Source of the DNA: Lachnospiraceae bacterium
GTDB lineage: Bacteria > Bacillota > Clostridia > Lachnospirales > Lachnospiraceae
Assembly: GCA_003542935.1 (NCBI GenBank)
Contig: DPJQ01000004.1
Coordinates: 3,112 to 12,700 of the forward strand
Direction of reading: 5' to 3'
Length of the DNA stretch: 9,589 nt
Shown: in pieces, positions 1 to 6,275 of the stretch
How positions within the stretch are numbered: position 1 is the first letter of the stretch
Layout: every line of letters begins with the position of its first letter
Notes under the pieces: model-generated
Told to the model about the DNA's origin: nothing
The model's database searches: none
What the model saw: the letters and a program-made list of their open reading frames with translations, nothing else
Made by a program: the position numbers and the translations under genes

Positions 1-516
1 GAGGGCGGCGCCCAGGAGCGGGGAAAAAGGGCCGGGACGGAAAATCTTCCGGCCATAGCCGGTATGGCTACGGCTTTTGCGGCGGCCTGGGAGACCCATA
101 AAAGGGCTAACGAGAAGATTGCGGCTATGCGGGATCAACTGATTGCGGGATTGGAGACGATCCCTCACAGCAGGTTAAACGGCGACAGGGAGAAGCGTCT
201 GCCGGGTATCGTAAATTTCTGCTTTGAGGGCATAGAGGGGGAGTCGCTGCTCCTTCATCTGGACGCCCGGGGCATTGCGGCGTCTTCGGGTTCTGCATGC
301 ACCTCCGGTTCCCTGGATCCCAGCCATGTGCTCCTGGCTTTGGGGTTGCCCCATGAGGTGGCCCACGGTTCCCTGCGGCTGTCGATCGGTGAGGAGAACA
401 CGCCGGAGGAAATGGACTATATCATCAGGAGCGTGACGGAAGTTGTGTCTTATCTGCGGGATATGTCGCCGGTCTGGGAGGGGCTGGAGAGGGGAGAGAA
501 GCCCCATCTATTATAA
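1..516 (+). CDS. nifS: Cysteine desulfurase, NifS type (5' truncated by window edge)
   Basis: This is the C-terminal 171 residues of a PLP-dependent cysteine desulfurase. The enzyme takes sulfur from L-cysteine as a persulfide and passes it to an Fe-S scaffold. The frame is open from base 1, and the first codons read [14 protein letters not shown], the conserved substrate-binding loop of the family, so the ATG at 64 is internal. The catalytic cysteine is in the loop [10 protein letters not shown], with its Cys codon at 298-300. It is followed by the family's HVLLALGL and [12 protein letters not shown] segments. Full-length members are near 390-400 residues, so a little over 40% is present. 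The PLP lysine lies upstream of the window. The next gene, a NifU-type scaffold, starts 11 nt after the stop, which supports a role in Fe-S assembly. The class is certain. NifS rather than IscS is favoured by the partner gene. Confidence 0.95.
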   Translation, partial: EGGAQERGKRAGTENLPAIAGMATAFAAAWETHKRANEKIAAMRDQLIAGLETIPHSRLNGDREKRLPGIVNFCFEGIEGESLLLHLDARGIAASSGSACTSGSLDPSHVLLALGLPHEVAHGSLRLSIGEENTPEEMDYIIRSVTEVVSYLRDMSPVWEGLERGEKPHLL

Positions 517-527
517 GGAGGTACATT

Positions 528-899
528 ATGTTATACAGTGAAAAAGTGATGGATCATTTCCAGAATCCCAGGAATGTGGGGAAGATGGAGGACGCCGACG
601 GCGTCGGTGAGGTGGGAAACGCCAAGTGTGGAGATATCATGAAAATGTACATCAAAGTAAAGGATGATATCATCACCGATGTGAAATTCAACACTTTTGG
701 CTGCGGTTCGGCCATCGCCACCAGTTCCATGGCTACCGAGATGATCAAGGGCAAGAGCATCGACGAGGCTCTGGAGCTCTCGAATAAAGCTGTGGTGGAG
801 GCTCTGGACGGTTTGCCTGCCAATAAGATCCACTGCTCGGTGCTGGCCGAGGAGGCGGTCAAGGCCGCCATAGAAGATTACCGAAGCAGACAACAGTGA
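528..899 (+). CDS. nifU: Fe-S cluster assembly scaffold, NifU/IscU N-terminal type
   Basis: This 123-residue protein is the scaffold on which [2Fe-2S] clusters are built from persulfide sulfur and iron before transfer to client proteins. It begins MLYSEKVMDHFQNPRNVG, typical of the family. All three ligand cysteines are present: Cys34 in NAKCGD, Cys59 in FGCGSA and Cys103 in HCSVLA. Asp36 and His102 sit at the usual conserved positions. The length matches single-domain scaffolds; the ferredoxin-like and C-terminal domains of nitrogenase NifU are absent, so general Fe-S assembly is more likely than nitrogen fixation. The start is set by AAGGAGG at 515-521, which overlaps the stop codon of the preceding desulfurase gene and lies 6 nt before the ATG. 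The two genes are therefore almost certainly cotranscribed. A terminator follows about 45 nt after the stop. Confidence 0.95.
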   Translation: MLYSEKVMDHFQNPRNVGKMEDADGVGEVGNAKCGDIMKMYIKVKDDIITDVKFNTFGCGSAIATSSMATEMIKGKSIDEALELSNKAVVEALDGLPANKIHCSVLAEEAVKAAIEDYRSRQQ

Positions 900-945
900 G
901 AAGTTGCAGAAAATTTTGTAGAGAAAAATATCCGTGCGATGAAAG

Positions 946-986
946 ATGCGGAGCCTGTTGAGAGATCAAGGGCTCTGCATTTTTTT
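946..986 (+). terminator. Rho-independent terminator after nifS-nifU
   Basis: The arms ATGCGGAGCC (946-955) and GGCTCTGCAT (971-980) pair over 10 bp with one G-U wobble, around a 15-nt loop. A run of seven T follows at 980-986. This is a standard intrinsic terminator. It separates the Fe-S genes from the dehydratase operon. Confidence 0.85.
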
Positions 987-995
987 ACTTTTGTG

Positions 996-1070
996 CAAAA
1001 ACCACATTAAAGCAGAAAAAACCACAAGAAAACAACATAAACACAAAACAATCCAAATAAATCATCAAAA
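996..1070 (+). promoter_or_regulatory. A/C-rich tract of imperfect 11-bp direct repeats, candidate DeoR-type operator
   Basis: This stretch is strongly strand-asymmetric: it holds only three G (1012, 1015, 1028) and seven T in 75 nt, in a window that is otherwise GC-rich. It contains repeated units that look alike: AAACCACATTA (999-1009), AAACCACAAGA (1019-1029), AAACAACATAA (1030-1040) and AATCCAAATAA (1050-1060). The second matches the 11-mer WRAYCAADARD, recalled as the tandem recognition unit of the Bacillus DeoR-family regulator IolR, at 10 of 11 positions by eye. The others match at 8-9. The tract ends about 18 nt before the predicted -35 of the dehydratase promoter. A DeoR-family operator is inference; no such regulator is encoded in the window. 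Confidence 0.4.
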
Positions 1071-1087
1071 ATTTGGCTATATTGTCC

Positions 1088-1116
1088 TGTTCATTTTTTG
1101 GGGGCTATGCTATAAT
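1088..1116 (+). promoter_or_regulatory. Extended -10 promoter of the dehydratase operon
   Basis: A perfect TATAAT at 1111-1116 is directly preceded by TGC (1108-1110), giving an extended -10 element. Seventeen nt upstream is a weak -35, TGTTCA (1088-1093), with three of six consensus positions. Extended -10 promoters commonly tolerate a poor -35. The predicted transcript starts near 1123, leaving a leader of about 170 nt before the pduC ATG. This is the best promoter-like sequence between the upstream terminator and the operon. Confidence 0.7.
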
Positions 1117-1296
1117 AAATTCATATATGCGCCGGAGAATATCGGCGGTGAAAGCTGTTCGCGGAAAGCGTTTTTCTGCCTGGCCGATGCAGGGGGCATT
1201 TCGATGAAAGCGGCATGTTTGTGACAGTTATCACAAGAGAACGAAAAGCGGGCAACAGACGGCGAGAAACGGCAGGCCCGCGAGAGGGAGTTGAAT
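1117..1296 (+). other. Long 5' leader of the dehydratase operon
   Basis: This stretch holds no convincing gene. Visible small inverted repeats are CGCCG/CGGCG (1130-1147) and GCGGGC/GCCCGC (1248-1281). The second ends just upstream of the pduC ribosome binding site AGGGAG at 1285-1290 and could affect its accessibility. I do not see the conserved boxes of a cobalamin riboswitch, nor a terminator hairpin with a T-run, so classical riboswitch attenuation is not supported. A CRP-type palindrome inside the leader is listed separately. Confidence 0.4.
1219..1236 (+). promoter_or_regulatory. CRP-type palindrome TTGTGA-N6-TCACAA
   Basis: The core TGTGA (1220-1224) and TCACA (1231-1235) are separated by six bases. 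This is exactly the TGTGA-N6-TCACA consensus of the CRP branch of the CRP/FNR regulator family. One more base pair on each side gives 6-bp arms. The centre lies about 105 nt downstream of the predicted transcription start. A bound protein there would be expected to block elongation or loop to an upstream site, rather than activate in the standard way. In RNA the same sequence could form a small hairpin. Confidence 0.5.
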
Positions 1297-2961
1297 ATGA
1301 AGAGATCGAAGAGAGTGGAGGCTCTGGATCAGCGCAAGGTCAATCTGGACGGGTTCATCGACGAGTGGCCGGAAAAAGGATTCATTGCCATGAGCAGTCC
1401 CTACGACCCGGAGCCTTCGGTACGGGTGGAAAACGGGGTTATCACGGAGCTGGACGGGAAGAAACGGGAGGAGTTTGACTTTATCGACCAGTTTATCGCG
1501 GATTACGCGATCCGGGTGGACAGGGCCGAGGAGTCCATGGCAGTGCCCTCCCTGGAGATCGCCCGCAGGATCGTGGATATCCATGTGTCCCGGGACGAGA
1601 TCCTGAGGCTGGTATCAGGCATCACCCCGGCTAAGATGAAGGAAGTCATCAATCATCTGAACGTGGTGGAGCTGATGATGGGGATGCAGAAGATGCGGGC
1701 CCGCCGGGTGCCGGGCAACCAGGCCCATATCACGAATCTGAAAGACGATCCGGTGCAGATCGCCGCCGACGCGGCCGAGGGGGCTCTCCGCGGATTCAGC
1801 GAGGAGGAGACCACCATGGGTATCGCCCGCTATGCGCCGTTCAGCGCCATTGCGCTGCTGATCGGTTCTCAGGTGGGACGGCGCGGCGTGCTGACCCAGT
1901 GTTCCGCCGAGGAGGCCACGGAGCTGGAGCTAGGTATCCGGGGCTTTACGACCTACGCGGAGACGCTGTCGGTGTACGGCACGGAGAAGGTATTTATCGA
2001 CGGGGACGACACCCCCTACTCCAAAGCGTTTCTGAACGCGGCTTATGCTTCCCGCGGGCTGAAGGTGCGGTTCACCTCCGGCTCCGGTTCCGAGGTGCTG
2101 ATGGGCAGCACGGAGAAGAAATCCATGCTCTATCTGGAATGCCGCTGTCTGTACATGACCAAGGGCGCCGGTTCCCAGGGCATCCAGAACGGTTCCGTGA
2201 GCTGTATCGGTATCACGGCCAGCGTGCCCGCCGGCATCCGTGAGGTGATCGGCGAGAACCTGGTGGCGGCCCTTCTGGGACTGGAGTGCGCGTCCTCCAA
2301 TGACCAGAGCTTCTCCAATTCGGACATGCGAAGGACGGCCAGGACCATGCTGCAGTTTATGCCGGGCACGGACTTTATTTTCTCCGGCTACGCGGCGGAG
2401 CCCAACTACGACAATATGTTTGCCGGGTCGAATTTTGACGCGGAGGACTTTGACGATTATAACGTGATCCAGCGGGATATGCAGGTGGACGGCGGCTTGA
2501 AGCCCGTGACCGAGGCGGATGTGATCCGGGTGCGCCGTAAGGCCGGACAGGCCGTGCAGGCGGTATTCCGTTATCTGAATCTGGCCGAGGTGACGGACGA
2601 GCAGGTGGAGGCCGTGACTTACGCCCACGGCAGTAAGGACACTCTGAACCGCGACGTGGTGGCGGATCTGATGGGCATTGAGGAGATGATGAAGAAGGGT
2701 GTCACCGGCATCGACGTGGTCAAGGCCCTGGCGGAGACAGGTTTTGAGGATGTGGCGGACAGCATTCTGAATATGCTCAAACAGCGGGTGATCGGTGATT
2801 ATATGCATACGGCGGCGATCCTGGATGAGAATTTCCATGTAATGTCCGGAGTGAACACGCCGAACAATTACATGGGGCCCGGCACGGGCTACCGGGTGGA
2901 CGGCAAACGCTGGGAGGAGATCAAGCAGATCCCCCACCGCATTGACAGGCATAGATTTTAG
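1297..2961 (+). CDS. pduC: Adenosylcobalamin-dependent diol/glycerol dehydratase, large (alpha) subunit
   Basis: This 554-residue catalytic subunit removes water from 1,2-propanediol (giving propionaldehyde) or glycerol (giving 3-hydroxypropionaldehyde) by radical chemistry. The length equals that of Salmonella PduC. The active-site residues recalled for the Klebsiella oxytoca diol dehydratase all appear one position later here: Gln142, His144, Glu171, Glu222, Gln297, Asp336 and Ser363, in NQAHITN, EEETTMG, YAETLS, IQNGS, SSNDQS and FSGY. I chose ATG 1297 over the in-frame TTG at 1291. AGGGAG (1285-1290) touches the TTG but is 6 nt from the ATG, and family members begin MRSKR or MKRSKR. Several stretches (MKRSKR, DEWPEKG, QFIADYAI, NMLKQRVIGDY) recall Klebsiella glycerol dehydratase more than PduC, so glycerol may be the main substrate. 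The enzyme is an alpha2-beta2-gamma2 complex with the next two products. Confidence 0.96.
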   Translation: MKRSKRVEALDQRKVNLDGFIDEWPEKGFIAMSSPYDPEPSVRVENGVITELDGKKREEFDFIDQFIADYAIRVDRAEESMAVPSLEIARRIVDIHVSRDEILRLVSGITPAKMKEVINHLNVVELMMGMQKMRARRVPGNQAHITNLKDDPVQIAADAAEGALRGFSEEETTMGIARYAPFSAIALLIGSQVGRRGVLTQCSAEEATELELGIRGFTTYAETLSVYGTEKVFIDGDDTPYSKAFLNAAYASRGLKVRFTSGSGSEVLMGSTEKKSMLYLECRCLYMTKGAGSQGIQNGSVSCIGITASVPAGIREVIGENLVAALLGLECASSNDQSFSNSDMRRTARTMLQFMPGTDFIFSGYAAEPNYDNMFAGSNFDAEDFDDYNVIQRDMQVDGGLKPVTEADVIRVRRKAGQAVQAVFRYLNLAEVTDEQVEAVTYAHGSKDTLNRDVVADLMGIEEMMKKGVTGIDVVKALAETGFEDVADSILNMLKQRVIGDYMHTAAILDENFHVMSGVNTPNNYMGPGTGYRVDGKRWEEIKQIPHRIDRHRF

Positions 2962-2972
2962 GAGGGACGGAT

Positions 2973-3611
2973 ATGGAAATCAATGAATTGCTGGTACGGC
3001 AGATTACGGATGCAGTGATCCGGGAGCTGAATCAGGACAGATCCGCCGCTCCCGGCGGTGAGGACAGGATCGAGAAGGTGGATTACAGCGGTTATCCCCG
3101 GGCGAAGCAGGGGACGGATCCCAAGGAAGTGGTGATCGGCGTGGGTGCGGCCTTCCAGACCGTGATTAAAAACACGATCACAGGTATTCCTCTGGATGAT
3201 GTGATCCGGAATATCATAGCCGGTATTGAGGAGGAGGGCATGACGGCCCGGGTGGTCAAGAACCTGAAAACCTCCGATGTGGGCTTTATCGGTCTGGAGG
3301 CGGCGAAGCTTTCCGGTTCCGGCATCGGCATCGGCCTGCAGTCCAAGGGAACAACAGTCATCCATCACAAGGATCTCTACCCGCTGTCCAATCTGGAGCT
3401 TTTCCCCCAGGCGCCCCTGATGACCCTGGAGACCTATTTCAATGTGGGAAAGAATGCGGCCAAATATGTGAAGGGCGAGAAGGTGCTGCCCATCGCCTGT
3501 ACCAACGACCCGATGGTCCGGGCGAAATATCAGGTGAAAGCGGCGCTGATGCACATCCAGGAGACAGACCAGCTGTCCCCGGAATTAAATATGATTGAAT
3601 GGACGGTGTGA
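2973..3611 (+). CDS. pduD: Diol/glycerol dehydratase, medium (beta) subunit
   Basis: This 212-residue subunit helps bind adenosylcobalamin base-on at the interface with the large subunit. Family signatures are EVVIGVGAAF (near residues 50-59), AGIEEEGMTARVV, LSGSGIGIGLQSKGTTVIH and PLSNLELFPQAPLMTLETY. The start is well supported by AGGAGG at 2960-2965, seven nt before the ATG and overlapping the pduC stop. The N-terminus MEINELLVRQITDAVIREL closely resembles the first 18 or so residues of Salmonella PduD, which target the enzyme to the Pdu microcompartment. Klebsiella glycerol dehydratase beta subunits are shorter and lack this helix. A Gly/Pro-containing linker (about residues 20-45) separates the helix from the core. 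No shell genes occur in the window, so the role of the helix here is open. Confidence 0.95.
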   Translation: MEINELLVRQITDAVIRELNQDRSAAPGGEDRIEKVDYSGYPRAKQGTDPKEVVIGVGAAFQTVIKNTITGIPLDDVIRNIIAGIEEEGMTARVVKNLKTSDVGFIGLEAAKLSGSGIGIGLQSKGTTVIHHKDLYPLSNLELFPQAPLMTLETYFNVGKNAAKYVKGEKVLPIACTNDPMVRAKYQVKAALMHIQETDQLSPELNMIEWTV

Positions 3612-3615
3612 GACG

Positions 3616-4014
3616 ATGAGATATCCTTTGGGCGAATATGAAGCGGATTCGATTACTTCCAAGACGGGCAAGAAACTCTCCCAGATTACGTTAGATGAGA
3701 TCCGGCGGGGCAACATCACGGCGGATGATATCAAGATCTCCCGGGAGATGCTGGAAAAGCAGGGCGCGGTCTGCAGGGAGAATGATAACCCGGCCATGGA
3801 GCAGAATTTTATCCGGGCCTCGGAGATGGTGAACATCCCGGATGATGTGATCCTCACCATGTACAACAAGCTGCGCCCCAACCGTTCCACGAAGCTGGAG
3901 CTGGTGCAGATGGCCCAGACCCTTCTGGAACAGTATCATGCGCCGAACTGCGCAAAACTGGTCATGGAAGCGGTGCAGATCTACGAAAAGAGAGGAATCC
4001 TTCTGGAATCATGA
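3616..4014 (+). CDS. pduE: Diol/glycerol dehydratase, small (gamma) subunit
   Basis: This 132-residue gamma subunit completes the dehydratase heterohexamer. Recognisable features are YPLGEYEADSI near the N-terminus, LSQITLDEIRRGNI, ISREMLEKQG, NFIRASEMVNIPDDVIL, and YNKLRPNRSTKLEL, the most conserved stretch. ATG 3616 is preferred over an in-frame TTG at 3595. The TTG would overlap the end of pduD and add seven residues with no family support, while glycerol dehydratase gamma subunits begin close to the YPL segment. The ribosome binding site is weak (GGTG at 3605-3608), so translation may be coupled to pduD, whose stop is 4 nt upstream. It lacks the roughly 30-residue N-terminal extension of Salmonella PduE and is close in length to Klebsiella GldC/DhaB3. 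The stop overlaps the next start as ATGA. Confidence 0.93.
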   Translation: MRYPLGEYEADSITSKTGKKLSQITLDEIRRGNITADDIKISREMLEKQGAVCRENDNPAMEQNFIRASEMVNIPDDVILTMYNKLRPNRSTKLELVQMAQTLLEQYHAPNCAKLVMEAVQIYEKRGILLES

Positions 4015-5837
4015 AAACGGTTGCGGGAATTGACATCGGTAATTCGACAACTGAAGTATGTATAGGCGTCTTTGACGATCGGGGACAACTGAGCTTCCTC
4101 TCCGGCGCGTCCACCCGCACCACGGGAACCAAGGGGACGCCGGATAATGTGCGGGGCATCCGCACGGCCCTGGAGATGGCGGTGCAAAAAACCGGCACGC
4201 CCAGGGTATATCCGGATATTCTGCTGCTCAATGAGGCGGCTCCGGTGATCGGCGATACGGCCATGGAGACCATCACGGAGACGATTATCATGGAGTCCTC
4301 CATGATCGGGCACAATCCATCCACTCCGGCGGGAGCCGGCCAGGCGGTGGGGGAGATCATAGAGATCGGCCATCTCTCCCAGGCCGTACAGGGGCGGGAT
4401 TATATCGTGACGGTGCCGGAGCAGGTTTCCTATGAGTCGGCGGCGGAACTCTTAAATTCCGTGCAGGGGATGATTTCCGTGACGGGGGCCATCCTGCAGC
4501 GGGACGAGGCGGTGCTGGTGTATAACCGTCTGCGCCATAAGATACCGATCCTTGACGAGGTGGCGAAGCTTTCGCAGATCCCTGAGCACAAGCAGGCGGC
4601 CGTGGAGGTGGCCCTGCCGGGACAGACGATACATATGTTGTCCAATCCCTACGGGATCGCCACTCTGCTGAACCTGGATGCGGAGGAGACCCGCCAGGTG
4701 ATGCCTATTGCCAAGAGCCTGATCGGCAAGCGCAGCGCGGTGGTGATCAAGACGCCGGGGGGCAATGTGCGGGAAAACGTGCTGCCCGCCGGGGAGATCT
4801 ATATCTCCGGGGACAGCGAGCAGACGGTATCCATCGACGCCGGGGCGGAGGCCATCATGGCGGCCGTCCATGCGGCGGGCACGGTGCGGGACATTGCGGG
4901 GCAGGAAAACAGCAATGTGGGCCATATGCTGCGCCGGATCAAGGGCGGCATGAAGACCGTGTCCGGCCAGGCGGAGAGCAGCATCCGCATTACGGACATC
5001 CTGGCCGTGGATACGCTGGCCCCGGTGCAGATTTCCGGGGCGCTGGCGGGAGAGACCTGCATGGAGAAAGCCGTGGGTGTGGCGGCCATGGTAAAGACCA
5101 GCCAGCTTCCCATGCGGGAGATTGCGGACAGGCTGCAGTCGGAACTGGGCATAGAGGTGCGGGTGGCCGGTGTGGAGGCCGTGATGGCGTCCATGGGGGC
5201 CATGACCACGCCGGGGACGAAGCTGCCCCTGGCCATCCTGGACATGGGCGGCGGTTCCACCGACGCGGCGCTGGTGACGGAGGAAGGCCGTGTGGCCGTG
5301 ACTCATCAGGCCGGGGCGGGGGAGCTGGTGACGATGCTGATCCAGACGGAGCTTGGTCTGCACAGCCGTATCACGGCGGAGCGCATCAAGCGCTATCCCC
5401 TGGCGAAAGTGGAGAGCCTGTTCCATATCCGGCTGGAGAGCGGCGAGATCCGCTTCTTCGAGGAGCCGTTGAGCCCGCGTCTTTTTGGCAGCGTGGTGCT
5501 TTTAGAACCGGAGGAGATGGTCCGGATCGAGGAGGATCTTACCCTGGAACAGATCGTGGACGTGCGCCGGGAAGCGAAAAAGAAAGTATTTGTTACGAAT
5601 GCCCTGCGGGCCCTGGAAACCGTGGCACCGGAGCATAATCTGCGGCGAGTGCCCAACGTGGTGCTGGTGGGCGGTTCGGCGGAGGATTTTGAGATTCCCG
5701 AGATGCTTCTGGAAGAATTGGCCAACTACCGGGTACTCTGCGGGCGCGGCAATATCCGGCGGACGGAAGGCCCCAGGAACGCGGTGGCCACGGGTCTCGT
5801 GATGTCCTGGTGGAATAGCCGGGAAACGGGCAGATAA
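4011..5837 (+). CDS. pduG: Dehydratase reactivase, large (alpha) subunit
   Basis: This 608-residue ATP-dependent chaperone reactivates dehydratase that has been inactivated by glycerol or O2, by releasing damaged cobalamin so that fresh adenosylcobalamin can bind. It has the actin/Hsp70-type ATPase fold. Visible motifs are the phosphate-1 motif GIDIGNSTTE (residues 6-15), the phosphate-2 motif DMGGGSTDAAL (411-421) and the adenosine motif LVGGSAEDFEIP (552-563). The length matches DdrA/PduG/GdrA, at about 605-610. The ATG overlaps the pduE stop (ATGA), indicating translational coupling; there is no strong ribosome binding site at normal spacing. Between the ATPase motifs lies the swiveling and linker region typical of the family. 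It is expected to work as an alpha2-beta2 complex with the small subunit encoded just downstream. Confidence 0.95.
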   Translation: MKTVAGIDIGNSTTEVCIGVFDDRGQLSFLSGASTRTTGTKGTPDNVRGIRTALEMAVQKTGTPRVYPDILLLNEAAPVIGDTAMETITETIIMESSMIGHNPSTPAGAGQAVGEIIEIGHLSQAVQGRDYIVTVPEQVSYESAAELLNSVQGMISVTGAILQRDEAVLVYNRLRHKIPILDEVAKLSQIPEHKQAAVEVALPGQTIHMLSNPYGIATLLNLDAEETRQVMPIAKSLIGKRSAVVIKTPGGNVRENVLPAGEIYISGDSEQTVSIDAGAEAIMAAVHAAGTVRDIAGQENSNVGHMLRRIKGGMKTVSGQAESSIRITDILAVDTLAPVQISGALAGETCMEKAVGVAAMVKTSQLPMREIADRLQSELGIEVRVAGVEAVMASMGAMTTPGTKLPLAILDMGGGSTDAALVTEEGRVAVTHQAGAGELVTMLIQTELGLHSRITAERIKRYPLAKVESLFHIRLESGEIRFFEEPLSPRLFGSVVLLEPEEMVRIEEDLTLEQIVDVRREAKKKVFVTNALRALETVAPEHNLRRVPNVVLVGGSAEDFEIPEMLLEELANYRVLCGRGNIRRTEGPRNAVATGLVMSWWNSRETGR

Positions 5838-5887
5838 ACAGGCGTGCCGGACGGAAGACTCTGCACTGTTTGGATGGAGTGAGTGAT

Positions 5888-6223
5888 ATGCAGACAAATA
5901 AACCAGCCGTTCATCTCTATACGGTGGACGATACACTGCCCGCCATCCGGGAGATCTGCGCCGGGATGGAGGAAGAGGGCGTGCCCTGGAATATCCTGCG
6001 GATGGACGGGACGGCCCCGGCGCTGGCCCATCGGGCGGCCACAGACTCCGTACTGGAGGCCGGGATCGGTCTGACTGCCGGGGAAGTGGCGCTGCAGATG
6101 CGAAAGGTGGCCGAGAATCGTCCCCTGTTTATGTTCACAGCCCCCACGGCGGAGCAGTACAGGATGATCGGCACCAACGCGGCCCGGGCGGTAAAGAAGA
6201 AACGGTTTCGCATGGCAGAATGA
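5888..6223 (+). CDS. pduH: Dehydratase reactivase, small (beta) subunit
   Basis: This 111-residue partner of PduG resembles the dehydratase beta subunit in fold and swaps with it during reactivation. Supporting features are the size (family about 110-125), ICAGMEEEGVPW, which matches the EEEG element shared by reactivase small subunits and dehydratase beta subunits, and the segment GIGLTAGEVALQ. The ATG at 5888 has GGAG at 5876-5879, eight nt upstream, and is preferred over an in-frame TTG at 5870. A 50-nt gap separates it from pduG, the largest gap so far in this operon. It contains only a weak, bulged inverted repeat (GTGC/GCAC near 5843-5869). The function is inferred mainly from position plus these motifs, since this family is short and divergent. 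Confidence 0.9.
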   Translation: MQTNKPAVHLYTVDDTLPAIREICAGMEEEGVPWNILRMDGTAPALAHRAATDSVLEAGIGLTAGEVALQMRKVAENRPLFMFTAPTAEQYRMIGTNAARAVKKKRFRMAE

Positions 6224-6244
6224 TGATAGCGTGTGATTGACAAA

Positions 6245-6262
6245 GGGCGGGATATGCCGCCC
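6245..6262 (+). other. Intercistronic GC hairpin just before the pduO ribosome binding site
   Basis: GGGCGG (6245-6250) and CCGCCC (6257-6262) form a perfect 6-bp stem around a 6-nt loop. It is followed one base later by the TAGGGGA ribosome binding region (6264-6270) of pduO. There is no T-run, so it is not a terminator. It could set the translation rate or protect a processed mRNA end; this is inference. Confidence 0.4.
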
Positions 6263-6275
6263 GGTAGGGGATAGT

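Noticed and set aside
1..63. Treating the ATG at 64 as the start of a short 150-residue protein.
   Set aside because: The same frame is open to base 1 and encodes the conserved [14 protein letters not shown] motif, so the gene simply begins outside the window.
946..1224. A 92-codon plus-strand open frame in the gap between nifU and pduC.
   Set aside because: It starts on the terminator stem, runs through the A/C-rich repeat tract and the promoter, has no ribosome binding site and reads as low-complexity Lys/His/Asn-rich peptide. It is a chance frame.
1117..1296. A cobalamin riboswitch in front of the B12-dependent operon.
   Set aside because: I looked for the conserved B12-box type sequence and its partner GCCACTG-like motif and found neither, nor a terminator or anti-terminator pair.
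1930..2952. A 340-codon minus-strand open frame opposite pduC, with a similar 324-codon frame opposite pduG (4452-5426).
   Set aside because: These are His-, Arg- and Gly-rich antisense frames produced by the GC-rich codon usage of the real genes. They match no family and have no start signals.
5838..5887. A bulged inverted repeat (GTGC/GCAC) in the pduG-pduH gap as an RNA element.
   Set aside because: The stem is only 4-7 bp with a bulge and a long loop, within what is expected by chance.
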